Virus record (IMG/VR): IMGVR_UViG_3300008259_005066
Span: 62,001-126,000 of that record
From: a virus
DNA length: 64,000 nt
Reading direction: 5' to 3' (one strand)
Program-made: the position numbers and the translations under genes
Shown: positions 32,167 to 41,167 of the stretch, piece after piece
Layout of the letters: every line of letters starts with the position of its first letter
Numbering within the stretch: position 1 is the first letter of the stretch
Notes under the pieces: generated by a model
The model's database searches: none
The model's input: the letters and a program-made list of their open reading frames with translations, nothing else
Told to the model about the DNA's origin: nothing

Positions 32167-33549
32167 TCAAATTTTTTCTCCAGGTTCAAACCCACGGAAT
32201 CTCACGAATCGTGGAAATCTCAGTGAGTATGATCCGTCTTGGTTTTGTGTGACTGCGTCCGCTTGGATTTCAACCAATCGACCAAGTAGGTCATCGCGAG
32301 CGGTCCAGAAGTCATCCCTATCGCTATCAGACAAACCACTGCCAACATTAACACGAATATTTCTGCCATTGTCATCTCCTTCACAAATTATAGCACCCAA
32401 TCGCTTTTCGTTGCGACCAGTTCCTTGTTCGAAACCCACGATTTCCAAATCCACTGTTATGGTGGGTTTCCACTTCATCCAAAAAGACGTTCGCTTGCAC
32501 TCATAGGGCGCATCCACCGACTTGATCATGATACCTTCATAGCCGGCCGTGACAGCATCTTGGGCGAATCGATCCATGATGTCATGACCTTCTCCGGTGT
32601 CGAGATCCACTTCCAGTCCGGGCATGATACGGAGGCAATCGGTCTGCTCTTGTAGCGGTTCCATTGCCCGGTTAAGTATGTCCAGTCTCTTGTGATGTTG
32701 TGCGTTCCAGAACCCACGCTCAAAATCTTCCAGAGGAATGATATCAAAGATATGATAAACCATGCCATCAGTTTGGGCATCGCTTTTACGATGTGCTTGA
32801 CGCATGAGTTTCTGGAATGACTCTCCCACGATCTCACCATCCAACACAAATCTACCACCTGAGTTCAGTCCGTGACGGAACACAGCCCTGCAATCTTCTA
32901 TGGCTTCAGCGATCTGCGGAAAGTTGTCAAAGGGTTTGCCGTTGCGGCTGTAGAGGTTCACTGTGCTACCGCTGACCACTGCCAGCACACGCACACCATC
33001 CAGTTTACATTCGATACGTTTTCGACCTTTCATCTTGGCCGGATGATCGCCCGAGTCTTGCGCCAGTTGGCAAGTGAACACCGGTATCTTCCATTCCGAG
33101 TTACCCAGCACTTTGTTTAAGGTCTTTTCTGAAATACCACAGCGGAGATCTTTGATCAGCACACGACGGGCCAGGCCGTTCCACTCGTCTGAGTCAAAAC
33201 GACCGGCCAGTTCGTCGATCCTATCACGTGCCTTGTTGCCAGTGATGCTACGGGTTCGGAGGCCTTCTGTGAGAGCCCAGAACTCAGTCCAGGGATTGTC
33301 TTTTCCTGTGAGTCCTTGGGTTTCTGGAACCTTCTTCACACCATAGACGAAATAAGGATTGTAGGTCAGGTAGCAGTTGTATAAAAAACACTGCGCCCCT
33401 GCCGACCCTAATCGAGCCGCTACCAGAGCCTTTTCGATCACTGCTTCTTTGTGTAGCCTAGAGTCTGAGCCTTCGAGATCTTGTATCCAATCTGCCGCCA
33501 CTTTTAATCCATTGAATTCATCATTGTGCCAATCGCGTGCCTGTGTCAT
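32167..33549 (-). CDS. 30: ATP-dependent DNA ligase (T4 gp30-like)
   Basis: Seals nicks in DNA, joining Okazaki fragments in phage replication. The adenylated lysine is K182 in ECKLDGVR (motif I); RFVLDGEIVG (motif III), EGIMIKS (motif IV region) and FWMKWKP (motif V) follow in order. The N-terminal region (residues 1-175) is the DNA-binding domain and the C-terminal part an OB fold (VDLEIVGFEQGTGRN). 460 aa, close to T4 gp30 (487). Start overlaps the upstream small gene stop as ATGA. Confidence 0.95.
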   Translation of the reverse strand: MTQARDWHNDEFNGLKVAADWIQDLEGSDSRLHKEAVIEKALVAARLGSAGAQCFLYNCYLTYNPYFVYGVKKVPETQGLTGKDNPWTEFWALTEGLRTRSITGNKARDRIDELAGRFDSDEWNGLARRVLIKDLRCGISEKTLNKVLGNSEWKIPVFTCQLAQDSGDHPAKMKGRKRIECKLDGVRVLAVVSGSTVNLYSRNGKPFDNFPQIAEAIEDCRAVFRHGLNSGGRFVLDGEIVGESFQKLMRQAHRKSDAQTDGMVYHIFDIIPLEDFERGFWNAQHHKRLDILNRAMEPLQEQTDCLRIMPGLEVDLDTGEGHDIMDRFAQDAVTAGYEGIMIKSVDAPYECKRTSFWMKWKPTITVDLEIVGFEQGTGRNEKRLGAIICEGDDNGRNIRVNVGSGLSDSDRDDFWTARDDLLGRLVEIQADAVTQNQDGSYSLRFPRFVRFRGFEPGEKI

Positions 33550-33722
33550 GCCTTTACCTTTGTATTTAGACTGTCAGCAGTCTTCATTTCATATTCGTTT
33601 AATATGTGAGAGATGATGCCGGTCTCGTCCATGACATAACCATACCGATTCCAGATGCGCTGGAGCACCTCGATGTCATCCAGTGTGAACGTGATCGATA
33701 AGGTGACATCTCGTTGTGTCAT
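33546..33722 (-). CDS. Small protein upstream of DNA ligase
   Basis: 58 aa: MTQRDVTLSITFTLDDIEVL then QRIWNRYGYVMDETGII. A short helical, possibly DNA-related protein. ATGA overlaps at both ends support reality. Function unknown. Confidence 0.6.
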   Translation of the reverse strand: MTQRDVTLSITFTLDDIEVLQRIWNRYGYVMDETGIISHILNEYEMKTADSLNTKVKA

Positions 33723-33919
33723 GCCGCCACCTGATCAAAAATGCTTTGCTGTAATTCAGCGACTTCATCTCTTGGCACATAAAAATCTGTGCGTGGATCC
33801 CAGTATTCACCGGCCTTGGGATCATAATACAGCACCCGGCCATTGGGATAGTGGAACGGACCTTCCAGCCCCGATCGTGGACCATAGTCCTGGTTGTGTC
33901 GGAAAACGTGATAGGCCAT
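33719..33919 (-). CDS. Small phage protein
   Basis: 66 aa from the ATG at 33919: MAYHVFRHNQDYGPRSGLEG then FHYPNGRVLYYDPKAGEYWD. Tyrosine-rich, beta-like. Longer in-frame starts would run through the upstream gene. Function unknown. Confidence 0.6.
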   Translation of the reverse strand: MAYHVFRHNQDYGPRSGLEGPFHYPNGRVLYYDPKAGEYWDPRTDFYVPRDEVAELQQSIFDQVAA

Positions 33920-33920
33920 G

Positions 33921-34094
33921 TTATTTGACCTCGGCGGCGCCGATGTTGCAAGCGGCAAAGAATCGATCCGAGTCAAATCTGCGATTGGCTTCTTTACAAG
34001 CAGATGCCACCGCGATAGCCGCTTGCAAACGGCAATGCGGATCCATGATAGAATCGATGTATTTGGCGAGTAGTTCAAAGTGTTTCTTAGACAT
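33921..34094 (-). CDS. Conserved small phage protein
   Basis: 57 aa: MSKKHFELLAKYIDSIMDP, then RLQAAIAVASACKEANRRFD and SDRFFAACNIG. This helix pattern (KHFE...ASACKxANxRFDxxRFxxAC) is one I recall in many phages, in which short proteins of this type have no known function. First gene of the ligase operon, downstream of a terminator. Confidence 0.7.
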   Translation of the reverse strand: MSKKHFELLAKYIDSIMDPHCRLQAAIAVASACKEANRRFDSDRFFAACNIGAAEVK

Positions 34095-34163
34095 ACTGTG
34101 GCTCCAAGTTGTTTACTATAACTCATATTATAGCAAAATGGCGATTTTTGGTCAACCACAAAA

Positions 34164-34187
34164 AAACCCTACTGTTTGTAGGGTTTT
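34164..34187 (-). terminator. Rho-independent terminator after the 734-residue structural gene
   Basis: AAACCCTAC-tgttt-GTAGGGTTT hairpin; on the minus strand it is followed by seven T. It lies 22 bases after the stop at 34209 and ahead of the ligase operon. Confidence 0.85.
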
Positions 34188-34208
34188 CGTAGGTTAGTGC
34201 CCACTGAC

Positions 34209-36413
34209 CTAGGAACGAATCACCAGGGCGTCGGCTTCTTCTTTGGTCAAAGTGTTCGGCGCCAGCGTTCCTGGGAACTGCGGTTGTTCTGTGGCCAGTG
34301 CTGTGTCCGTCTTGATGCCTGCATCATCCAATCTAGCTTGATTGCGACCCTCGCGCATGGCAGCGATCAAGGCCTGCCCTCCTAGGCTGTTGGCATTGGC
34401 CACACGCTCTAACCACATGGCCGGTCCGCCGAATTCAGTGTTTCTACCAAATTGAGGCAAGGACTGTCCAAAATTGATGGCAGTTGTGTCAGACGCTCTG
34501 AAATCTGTGACGATGAGATCTGCACGTTGTCTGTTGAGATATTCTCTGCCATACTGCTCTTGCCAGATTGTTTCGTTGGCGTTTACTGTTTGCGCATCTG
34601 GATAGTTTTCGTAGATGTCTGTTGACGCCACAGCGGTATAAGGAATGATTCCATTTAGCCATGCATCTTGAAAGGCAATATTGCCTGTAGCGCCATAATA
34701 AATGCCCGCGGCTGCCCATCCCACAGGGATCTCTATCTGGTAATCATCATTGGGCGGATCCACTGGTGTGGGGTTGGCAGTTGGACCAAATGTGCCTAGA
34801 CAGAATTGCTGGATGGTTTCGTAGATGCCCTGGCTTTGTGTGAATTCCGCAAAGGCACCATTGGCGTTGAGGCTGGTCAACAGCGGGCCATTGTCCTGGA
34901 GAGGCTGTCCTGAATTATAACCTGCGGCAAATCCCACGATGTCTGAAACTACATATGACCCATTGTTGCCAGTGGTCAACTGTATGCCAAAATCTTCGCC
35001 ATAGTAATTTTTCCAATAGTCAATCACCGGTTGGGTCACATATTCTTCCTGACCGGCTATCAAAGGCAAATCTCTGAGGTTTTCCAATTCCAGGACACTT
35101 GCGGCCAATGAATCACTGCTGGTATTTGAAATACCCTTGACCTGTAGGAAACTGCGGCCCAATGCGGAATTGGCCACTGCCAGGTCATCGGGTATGATAC
35201 CTTTGAGATTTTCTCCTAAGTCATTGAGTTCAGGATTGATGCTGCCACTTGCTTCATAGATACCACGGAAGCCAACAGACCCCACACGGATAGGCGTGGT
35301 CAGTGTGCTGGAGCTGGAGGCAAAAAGTTTTTGTGGATCAAGTAGGTCTTGACCTTTCTGCACAGCGACCTGTGTGTTGTTCAATATGCCTTTGACCTGT
35401 GTGACTTCAGTGGGCGTGAGTTTGGTCAGTTCTGTGTATATTTCTTTTTGTATGCCGGCGGGCAGATTTGCACCTTGTCGCGCTATCTGATTGAGATCAA
35501 TGCCGAGATCCTTGAGACGCAATTCTTCACGGCCCAATAAAGCATTGGTTATGTTCACTCCCAACTGCTGTGCGGTGCGGGGATCTACCTGGATGTTGCC
35601 CAGTTTGTCATAGAATGGGCCCAGTGTTCCACTGTTTTCAAGGTTGGCGATCAGTTGTCCTGGATAGCCAAGGAAATCAAGTTTGGCCCAGTCCACGGTG
35701 TTGCCTAGTTTGCTGATGTCATCGCCCAGACCTTCAAACCATTTGCTGACTCCATCCACGCCGGCAGTGATGGTATTTTCCATGTTGGTGAAGGTTTTGT
35801 TGAGATAGGTTCCGGCCGACTCGGCTGCGTTGATAAAGCCATTGGCTGTCTGCGCGAAAGAATTGGCAGCATTGAAAGCCTGACCTAGGATCTTGGGATC
35901 GCCAACCAACGCCCCTGCGACCAATGTACCAGTGCCCCCAAGAGTTTGGCTAGCCCAAGTGATACTTTCTTGGATAGCGGTCTTGAACACCCCTTCTGTG
36001 ACCGATGACAAAAATTGTGCTGTTTTTGGTCCCCAGGTTCCAGAAACTGAATTGAATACTTGTTTGCCGGCTGCGGCCGGGGCGGTGGCTAGATTGCTCC
36101 AGGCTTCTCTCATGGGCGCAGTGAATTCTAAAAAACTGTTGGTCATGGAATTGAGAGTGTCTCCCAGACCTCCGAGACCGCTGAACCACGATTGGCTCGC
36201 AGTATTTTCAATGATGCCCGACGCCACTGCTTCAGCAGTGCTCATGGAAAAGATTTCACCCGATGGAGTATACACAGTGACTAAACCTTCGGCCGCACTA
36301 CCGGCTGCGCCGGCCACAGGTGCTCCACCAAACACTTCTGCGAGGCCTCCGTTGGCGATAAATGCGCCAACCGCAGTCATTATGATCGAGGTGAGTGCGC
36401 CTGCGCAGGCCAT
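34209..36413 (-). CDS. Large virion structural protein
   Basis: 734 aa. Alanine/glycine-rich hydrophobic N-terminus (MACAGALTSIIMTAVGAFIA), long helical region with NSFAQTANGFINAAES-type repeats, then a beta-rich C-terminal half rich in Asn, Thr and Gly. It is directly after the PAAR gene and has its own terminator, so a baseplate, tail-tip or tape-associated role is likely (inference). No ATPase or enzyme motif is seen. Ribosome site AGGAATC. Confidence 0.75.
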   Translation of the reverse strand: MACAGALTSIIMTAVGAFIANGGLAEVFGGAPVAGAAGSAAEGLVTVYTPSGEIFSMSTAEAVASGIIENTASQSWFSGLGGLGDTLNSMTNSFLEFTAPMREAWSNLATAPAAAGKQVFNSVSGTWGPKTAQFLSSVTEGVFKTAIQESITWASQTLGGTGTLVAGALVGDPKILGQAFNAANSFAQTANGFINAAESAGTYLNKTFTNMENTITAGVDGVSKWFEGLGDDISKLGNTVDWAKLDFLGYPGQLIANLENSGTLGPFYDKLGNIQVDPRTAQQLGVNITNALLGREELRLKDLGIDLNQIARQGANLPAGIQKEIYTELTKLTPTEVTQVKGILNNTQVAVQKGQDLLDPQKLFASSSSTLTTPIRVGSVGFRGIYEASGSINPELNDLGENLKGIIPDDLAVANSALGRSFLQVKGISNTSSDSLAASVLELENLRDLPLIAGQEEYVTQPVIDYWKNYYGEDFGIQLTTGNNGSYVVSDIVGFAAGYNSGQPLQDNGPLLTSLNANGAFAEFTQSQGIYETIQQFCLGTFGPTANPTPVDPPNDDYQIEIPVGWAAAGIYYGATGNIAFQDAWLNGIIPYTAVASTDIYENYPDAQTVNANETIWQEQYGREYLNRQRADLIVTDFRASDTTAINFGQSLPQFGRNTEFGGPAMWLERVANANSLGGQALIAAMREGRNQARLDDAGIKTDTALATEQPQFPGTLAPNTLTKEEADALVIRS

Positions 36414-36704
36414 TTAGATTCCTACTATAACATCGAGACTTCCAAATGCCCGAGGATGAAAACAGGTGTCAGGTGACCCAACATAAACAATGGGTTTGCC
36501 TTCGGCCAGCACAGAAAGACTGCCCAGTGTGGTCAAAGCGGCGCAATGAATCTCGCAACCAGGTGCACCGCAACAAGGATGAGGTGTGACTAAAGTGCCT
36601 GTGGTGCAGGCCGGACGACCGTTGATCAGCACGCTGAGAGCGCCGGGGAATACTGCGAGACCCCCGGCTATGTTTGGGTCTCCGATTCTTACTGATGGTG
36701 GCAT
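36414..36704 (-). CDS. PAAR-domain tail spike tip protein
   Basis: PAAR proteins form the sharp tip of contractile tails (T4 gp5.4 and type VI secretion). 96 aa with the repeat pattern: MPPSVRIGDPNIAGG, SVLINGRPACTTGTLVTPHP, CCGAPGCEIHCAAL and SVLAEGKPIVYVGSPDTC. Cysteines and histidines in the middle can bind the structural metal. Stop is followed at once by the 734-residue gene. Confidence 0.9.
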   Translation of the reverse strand: MPPSVRIGDPNIAGGLAVFPGALSVLINGRPACTTGTLVTPHPCCGAPGCEIHCAALTTLGSLSVLAEGKPIVYVGSPDTCFHPRAFGSLDVIVGI

Positions 36705-36708
36705 GATG

Positions 36709-37014
36709 TTATCCTGTTATGATTTGTTTAGCAGGCGGAGTGGCGATTCCTGTGGTAGCCTCAATGTATTTGGACTTGACGTCTTCGCGTGTTTCTGCCT
36801 GCATCACTATCGTAGCAGTATTTATATGCACAGTTTTGTCCTGATTTGCTGAAAACAAACTGGGCATCATCTGAAGCCCTTGTGGGCCCAGGACCATGCT
36901 GATGGGTTGGGTAACTTCTATCACATCGCCGCAGATTTCTACGACTTTGGCGGTGATTTCTTCACCGCTGATTAATTTTAGAGTGTATATTTGGCTTCTT
37001 TGGAATACGTTCAT
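36709..37014 (-). CDS. Conserved phage protein, LSM-like
   Basis: 101 aa; the start FQRSQIYTLKLISGEEITAK then VVEICGDVIEVTQP and a later VHINTATIVMQAE strand give the five-stranded pattern of Sm-like folds (LkLisGeeitGkV...V...I.l). Such proteins are frequent in T4-like marine phages without known role. A TATAAATA octamer in its coding region (36819-36826) may serve the PAAR gene. Confidence 0.65.
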   Translation of the reverse strand: MNVFQRSQIYTLKLISGEEITAKVVEICGDVIEVTQPISMVLGPQGLQMMPSLFSANQDKTVHINTATIVMQAETREDVKSKYIEATTGIATPPAKQIITG

Positions 37015-37280
37015 ATGGTTCCTAGGTCTGTAAGATTCATGCGCTCGCGGATGTCCGTTCGCGTCAACTTACTTAAACCTTGGAACCCACCTTCCACAAA
37101 TAATTTGCCTTCAAAATAGATCTGCGGCACCGTGCGATGACCTTTTTCCTGGATGAACTGGCGTGCTTGCTCATCCTTTTCGATGTTGATTTCTTCGAAG
37201 GGTATGTCTTTGCTTTTCAAGTAATTTTTAGCATTGACACAAAACGGGCAAACGGTTTTTGAATACACAGTCAACATCAT
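37011..37280 (-). CDS. nrdC: Glutaredoxin
   Basis: 89 aa thioredoxin-fold redox protein with active site CPFC (C11-C14), TVPQIYF and GGFQGL (GSH-binding TVP and GG). Reduces ribonucleotide reductase between turnovers; encoded directly after nrdB, as in several T4-like phages. ATGA overlap with nrdB stop. Confidence 0.93.
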   Translation of the reverse strand: MMLTVYSKTVCPFCVNAKNYLKSKDIPFEEINIEKDEQARQFIQEKGHRTVPQIYFEGKLFVEGGFQGLSKLTRTDIRERMNLTDLGTI

Positions 37281-38404
37281 AGACTCATACCAGAAAAAGT
37301 AGCATCTGTGACATCCTGTTTGGTGCCGCCGATCACATAGGAAGTGATCTCAGTTTCTTGAGGTGCTACCTGCACTTCAGCACCTGCGATCCATTTGGCC
37401 GTCCATGGCAAAGGGTTGGATCCGCCGCGATAGCGATTGGGCAAACCAATGGCTGTCATGCGCTTGTGGGCGATCCACTCTACGTAATCGCACAACAACT
37501 GTTTGTTGAGACCGATCATGCTTCCGTCACGGAAAAGATACTCAGCCCACCGTTCTTCTTGTTCTACAGCTGACTCATACATGGTGATCATGTCGGCCTG
37601 TGTTTCTTGTTTGATTTTCACGTAATCTGGATCGTCTTGTGGCAACAGTTTAAGCAGAGTCTGTGTGAATCCTAGATGGACGTTTTCATCACGTGCGATC
37701 AGTTTGATGATCTTGGCATTGCCTTCCATCTTTTTCAACTCAGCAAATGCCCACGAGCAAGCGAACGAAACATAAAATCTTATGCCTTCCAACACATTGA
37801 CCGAGGCCACAGCCAACCATAGTCGTTTCTTCAGTTCATATTCAGTGATTTCCAGTGTCTTGCCGTTGACAGTGTGCCGGCCAACTCCCAACAGTTGATA
37901 GGCAGTGGAGTATTGTATGAGGTCATCATAGTATTTGGAACAGTCTGTTCCGCAGGTCACGATATCTTCGATGTCCAACATCTCATCAAATATCTTGCCG
38001 GGGTCGGAATAGATGTTGCGGATGATGTGTGTGTAACTACGGCTGTGTATGGTCTCATTGAAAGCCCAGGTCTCTATCCAGGTTTCTAATTCAGGCAGTG
38101 TAACCAAAGGCAAGAAGGCCAGATTGGGTGAACGACCTTGCACAGAATCCAGCAATATCTGGCGTTTGAGATTGCTGGTAAAGATGTGCTGTTCCCATGG
38201 TGTGAGATCCTTGAAATCCTTGGAGTCACGTAGCACATCTATTTCTTCTGGACGCCAGAAAAATCCCAACTGCTTGTCGGTGAGTTTGTCAAACTGACGA
38301 TACTTCAGTGTGTCATATCTTTGCATGCCTAGTCCGCCTTGAGGATCAAGAAAAGCCAAGCTCTTGGTGTGGTCACGATTCTTTTTTAGATTCAATACGC
38401 TCAT
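37277..38404 (-). CDS. nrdB: Ribonucleotide reductase class Ia, beta subunit
   Basis: Holds the di-iron tyrosyl radical for dNTP production. Ligands D86, E117 and H120 and radical tyrosine Y124 (WAFNETIHSRSYTH) are all present and match E. coli R2 positions by a 2-residue offset; the later ligands fall in the KIIKLIARDENVHLGF segment. 375 aa, full length. Follows nrdA by 12 bases and is followed by glutaredoxin, the classic phage order. Confidence 0.97.
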   Translation of the reverse strand: MSVLNLKKNRDHTKSLAFLDPQGGLGMQRYDTLKYRQFDKLTDKQLGFFWRPEEIDVLRDSKDFKDLTPWEQHIFTSNLKRQILLDSVQGRSPNLAFLPLVTLPELETWIETWAFNETIHSRSYTHIIRNIYSDPGKIFDEMLDIEDIVTCGTDCSKYYDDLIQYSTAYQLLGVGRHTVNGKTLEITEYELKKRLWLAVASVNVLEGIRFYVSFACSWAFAELKKMEGNAKIIKLIARDENVHLGFTQTLLKLLPQDDPDYVKIKQETQADMITMYESAVEQEERWAEYLFRDGSMIGLNKQLLCDYVEWIAHKRMTAIGLPNRYRGGSNPLPWTAKWIAGAEVQVAPQETEITSYVIGGTKQDVTDATFSGMSL

Positions 38405-38416
38405 TTATTATTCTCT

Positions 38417-40726
38417 TTATATTTTGCAACTGTCGCAGTCTTCATCTGCTTGTATCGAAGTGTCGGGGGCTTCGATCAGGATTTCCTGTCTGTTCATCCG
38501 ATCTGCGTCGATCTCCCCCGAGCCATCATAGGTGTTGAAATAATACAACTGCTTGCCACCATACTTATAGAACATGATCATGTGCTTGAGCATGTCACTC
38601 ATAGGGATCTTCTCATCTTCAAAGTGCTGTGGATTGTATGATGTATTCACAGAGATGCCTTGGTCGATATACTTCTGCAAGATAGCCATGATGCGTAGAT
38701 AGCCTTCGGGGCTTTTCTGATCCCACAGCAGTTCATACTTATTTTTGAGTTTGCGATATTCGGGCACTACTTGTTTGAGCACACCATCTTTGCTCTGCTT
38801 GATGGAAACATAACTGCGAGGAGGTTCCACACCATTGGTAGAGTTAGATATCTGTGCTGACGTCTCTGCTGGCATCAAGGCCATCAAGGTAGAATTCCGG
38901 ATGCCGTGTTTTTGTAACTGCTGACGCAGACCTTTCCAGTCCACTAGATCTCGATGCGGCACCAACTCGTCCACATCACGTTTGTAGGTATCCACGGGCA
39001 AGATGCCATCGTGATATCGGGTTTCAGGACTGCGAGGACAGGCGCCAAACTCTTGTGCTAGATCCGCTGATGCTTTGATGAGATAGTATGACCAGTGTTG
39101 CGCCCAACGATCCACTTCAGGCAGTGCTCCGGGGTCACTGTAACTTAGATCGTTCTTGGCCAACCAATAGGCCAGGTTGATGATGCCCACTCCTAGAGGT
39201 CTGCGATTTTCTGTGGCGATCTGCGCGGCCAGGATAGGATAGTTCTGATAACTCAACAATGCATCCAGACCTCGCACAGCCAAAGTGCAGGCACGTTCCA
39301 TGTCTTCGGGATCACGGAACACACCCCAGTTGATGGCGCTGAGTGTGCATAACGCGATCTCGCCGTCCTTGTCATGCACATCATTGAGTGGTTTGGTAGG
39401 TAAGGTGATCTCACAGCAGAGATTGCTCATTTTAATAGGCGCCAAGTCTGGCTTGAACGAGCCGTGAGTGTTGGCGTGATCAACGTTCTGGAGATAGATG
39501 CGTCCGGTATCTTTGCGCTCTTGCATGAATGCCGTGAACAGGTCGATGGCCTTGAGCTTTTTCTTACGGAGTTTGGTGTTGCGTTCGGCTGTTTCATACA
39601 GTTCACGGAAACGTTCCACATCAGTGAAGAAGGCTTCATACATCTCGGGCACATCATGCGGTGAGAACAGCGTGATATCCCCACCAGTCAACAGTCGCTC
39701 ATACATGACTTTGTTGAATTGCACACCATAGTCCATGTGGCGCACACGATTGTCTTCAGTGCCTTTGTTGTTCTTTAGCACCAGGAGATCTTCTACTTCG
39801 TAGTGCCAGATGGGATAATAAAGAGTGGCGGCTCCATTGCGCACGCCGCCTTGGCTACACGAGCGGGTAGCCGCCTGAAACATTTTGTAAAAAGGAATAA
39901 CACCTGTGTGATAAGCATCTCCATTGCGGATGGGTGACCCCAACGCACGTATGCGTCCTCCGCCGATGCCAATACCGGCTTTTTGGCTCACATACTTGAC
40001 CACGCTGGAAGAAGTGGCATTGATTGAATCAAGGCTGTCAGCGGTCTCGATCAGCACACATGATGAGAATTGACGGATAGGAGTGCGCACGCCGGCCATG
40101 ACCGGAGTGGGCAGTGATACCTGATGTGTGGAAATAGCGTCATAATAATCTCGCACCCACATCATGCGGCTTTCTCTTGGATAGTGTTGGAACAGCGTGG
40201 CCGCTATCAACACATAGGCCATCTGCGGAGTTTCAAACAGCTCCTTGGTCACACGATTCTGCACCAGATACTTGCCACGGAACTGTTCCATGGCCGCATA
40301 GGTCAGTTGTTCATCACGATCATGTCGAATGAATGAGTTGATGCGATCCCACTCATCATCGTTGTAGGCAGTGAGCAGTTCCGCGTCATAGAATCCTGCG
40401 GTGACATTTTTCTCGACCAGCTGCCGGATTGGCCAAGGTTGGAACTGGCCGTATACTTGTTTGCGTATATGGTAGCAGATCAGTCGGCCGGCCACAAACT
40501 GATAGTTGGGAGTGTCTTCAGTGATGAGATCCGCGGCGCTCTTGATCAGAGTCTCCTGGATGTCTGCGGTTTTCATTCCATTGTAAAACTGTATGTGACT
40601 TTTAATTTCTACTTCGCTGGCGCTTACGCCTGTGATGCCTTCTGTGGCCCAAAATACTACTTTATGCAACTTCTCGAGATCCAGAGGCTCCTTGCTTCCG
40701 TCTCTCTTTGTGATTTGTATGCTCAT
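38417..40726 (-). CDS. nrdA: Ribonucleotide reductase class Ia, alpha subunit
   Basis: Converts ribonucleoside diphosphates to deoxy forms. An N-terminal ATP-cone region (ITKRDGSKEPLD to about residue 90) is kept, so allosteric dATP control may remain. Catalytic cysteines can be seen in QFSSCVLIE, SNLCCEITLP and GEIALCTLSA. The C-terminal thiol shuttle is CDSCKI, a CxxC, in place of the CxxxxC of E. coli. 769 aa, full length and closely similar to gammaproteobacterial enzymes. Confidence 0.98.
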   Translation of the reverse strand: MSIQITKRDGSKEPLDLEKLHKVVFWATEGITGVSASEVEIKSHIQFYNGMKTADIQETLIKSAADLITEDTPNYQFVAGRLICYHIRKQVYGQFQPWPIRQLVEKNVTAGFYDAELLTAYNDDEWDRINSFIRHDRDEQLTYAAMEQFRGKYLVQNRVTKELFETPQMAYVLIAATLFQHYPRESRMMWVRDYYDAISTHQVSLPTPVMAGVRTPIRQFSSCVLIETADSLDSINATSSSVVKYVSQKAGIGIGGGRIRALGSPIRNGDAYHTGVIPFYKMFQAATRSCSQGGVRNGAATLYYPIWHYEVEDLLVLKNNKGTEDNRVRHMDYGVQFNKVMYERLLTGGDITLFSPHDVPEMYEAFFTDVERFRELYETAERNTKLRKKKLKAIDLFTAFMQERKDTGRIYLQNVDHANTHGSFKPDLAPIKMSNLCCEITLPTKPLNDVHDKDGEIALCTLSAINWGVFRDPEDMERACTLAVRGLDALLSYQNYPILAAQIATENRRPLGVGIINLAYWLAKNDLSYSDPGALPEVDRWAQHWSYYLIKASADLAQEFGACPRSPETRYHDGILPVDTYKRDVDELVPHRDLVDWKGLRQQLQKHGIRNSTLMALMPAETSAQISNSTNGVEPPRSYVSIKQSKDGVLKQVVPEYRKLKNKYELLWDQKSPEGYLRIMAILQKYIDQGISVNTSYNPQHFEDEKIPMSDMLKHMIMFYKYGGKQLYYFNTYDGSGEIDADRMNRQEILIEAPDTSIQADEDCDSCKI

Positions 40727-40733
40727 CGCTACC

Positions 40734-41165
40734 TCAATTGATTTTTTTTGTGACTGCTCGTGAATCCACGCTCTTCTTGATATTGACTGCTGGTGATGTG
40801 ATATTTAACAACTGCCCGGCTTCCCAATTCAGTATATATTTTCCCTCATTGACCAGGACTAAATTGTCCGCTGATTCGCCATTTACGGCTATTTCCACCT
40901 GGGTTATGTCTGATCTTGCCATCATATGTAGAGTATACACTATGCCCAGTGCTTTTGCAAGACTGCAGAAATGATTATCGGACAAAAGATCCCAGGGGTC
41001 CGGCCAATCGGCCATGTCATCCCAGTGGAGGTAATACGGAACCCATGGGCACTGTTGCCACCAATCATTCACTGCCAATAGGCATTGATCTAAGTCATTG
41101 CTGAGGTTGGCCTCTCTCAGTTGATACCAAGAAGCCAATCGGTCTTCATACCGGTTGGGCCACAC
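40734..41165 (-). CDS. Conserved hypothetical phage protein
   Basis: 143 aa. WYQLREANLSNDLDQCLLAV then WWQQCPWVPYYLHWDDMADW and PDPWDLLSDN is a pattern of a family widely seen in T4-like marine phages. Soluble, tryptophan-rich. The 7-base gap to nrdA and 2-base gap to the tailspike suggest cotranscription with both. Function unknown. Confidence 0.75.
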   Translation of the reverse strand: MWPNRYEDRLASWYQLREANLSNDLDQCLLAVNDWWQQCPWVPYYLHWDDMADWPDPWDLLSDNHFCSLAKALGIVYTLHMMARSDITQVEIAVNGESADNLVLVNEGKYILNWEAGQLLNITSPAVNIKKSVDSRAVTKKIN

Positions 41166-41167
41166 AG

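Noticed and set aside
36819-36826. TATAAATA octamer inside the LSM-like gene as late promoter for PAAR
   Set aside because: The octamer is in coding DNA 115 bases from the PAAR start, so it is not strong enough for a separate feature; noted in the gene entry only.
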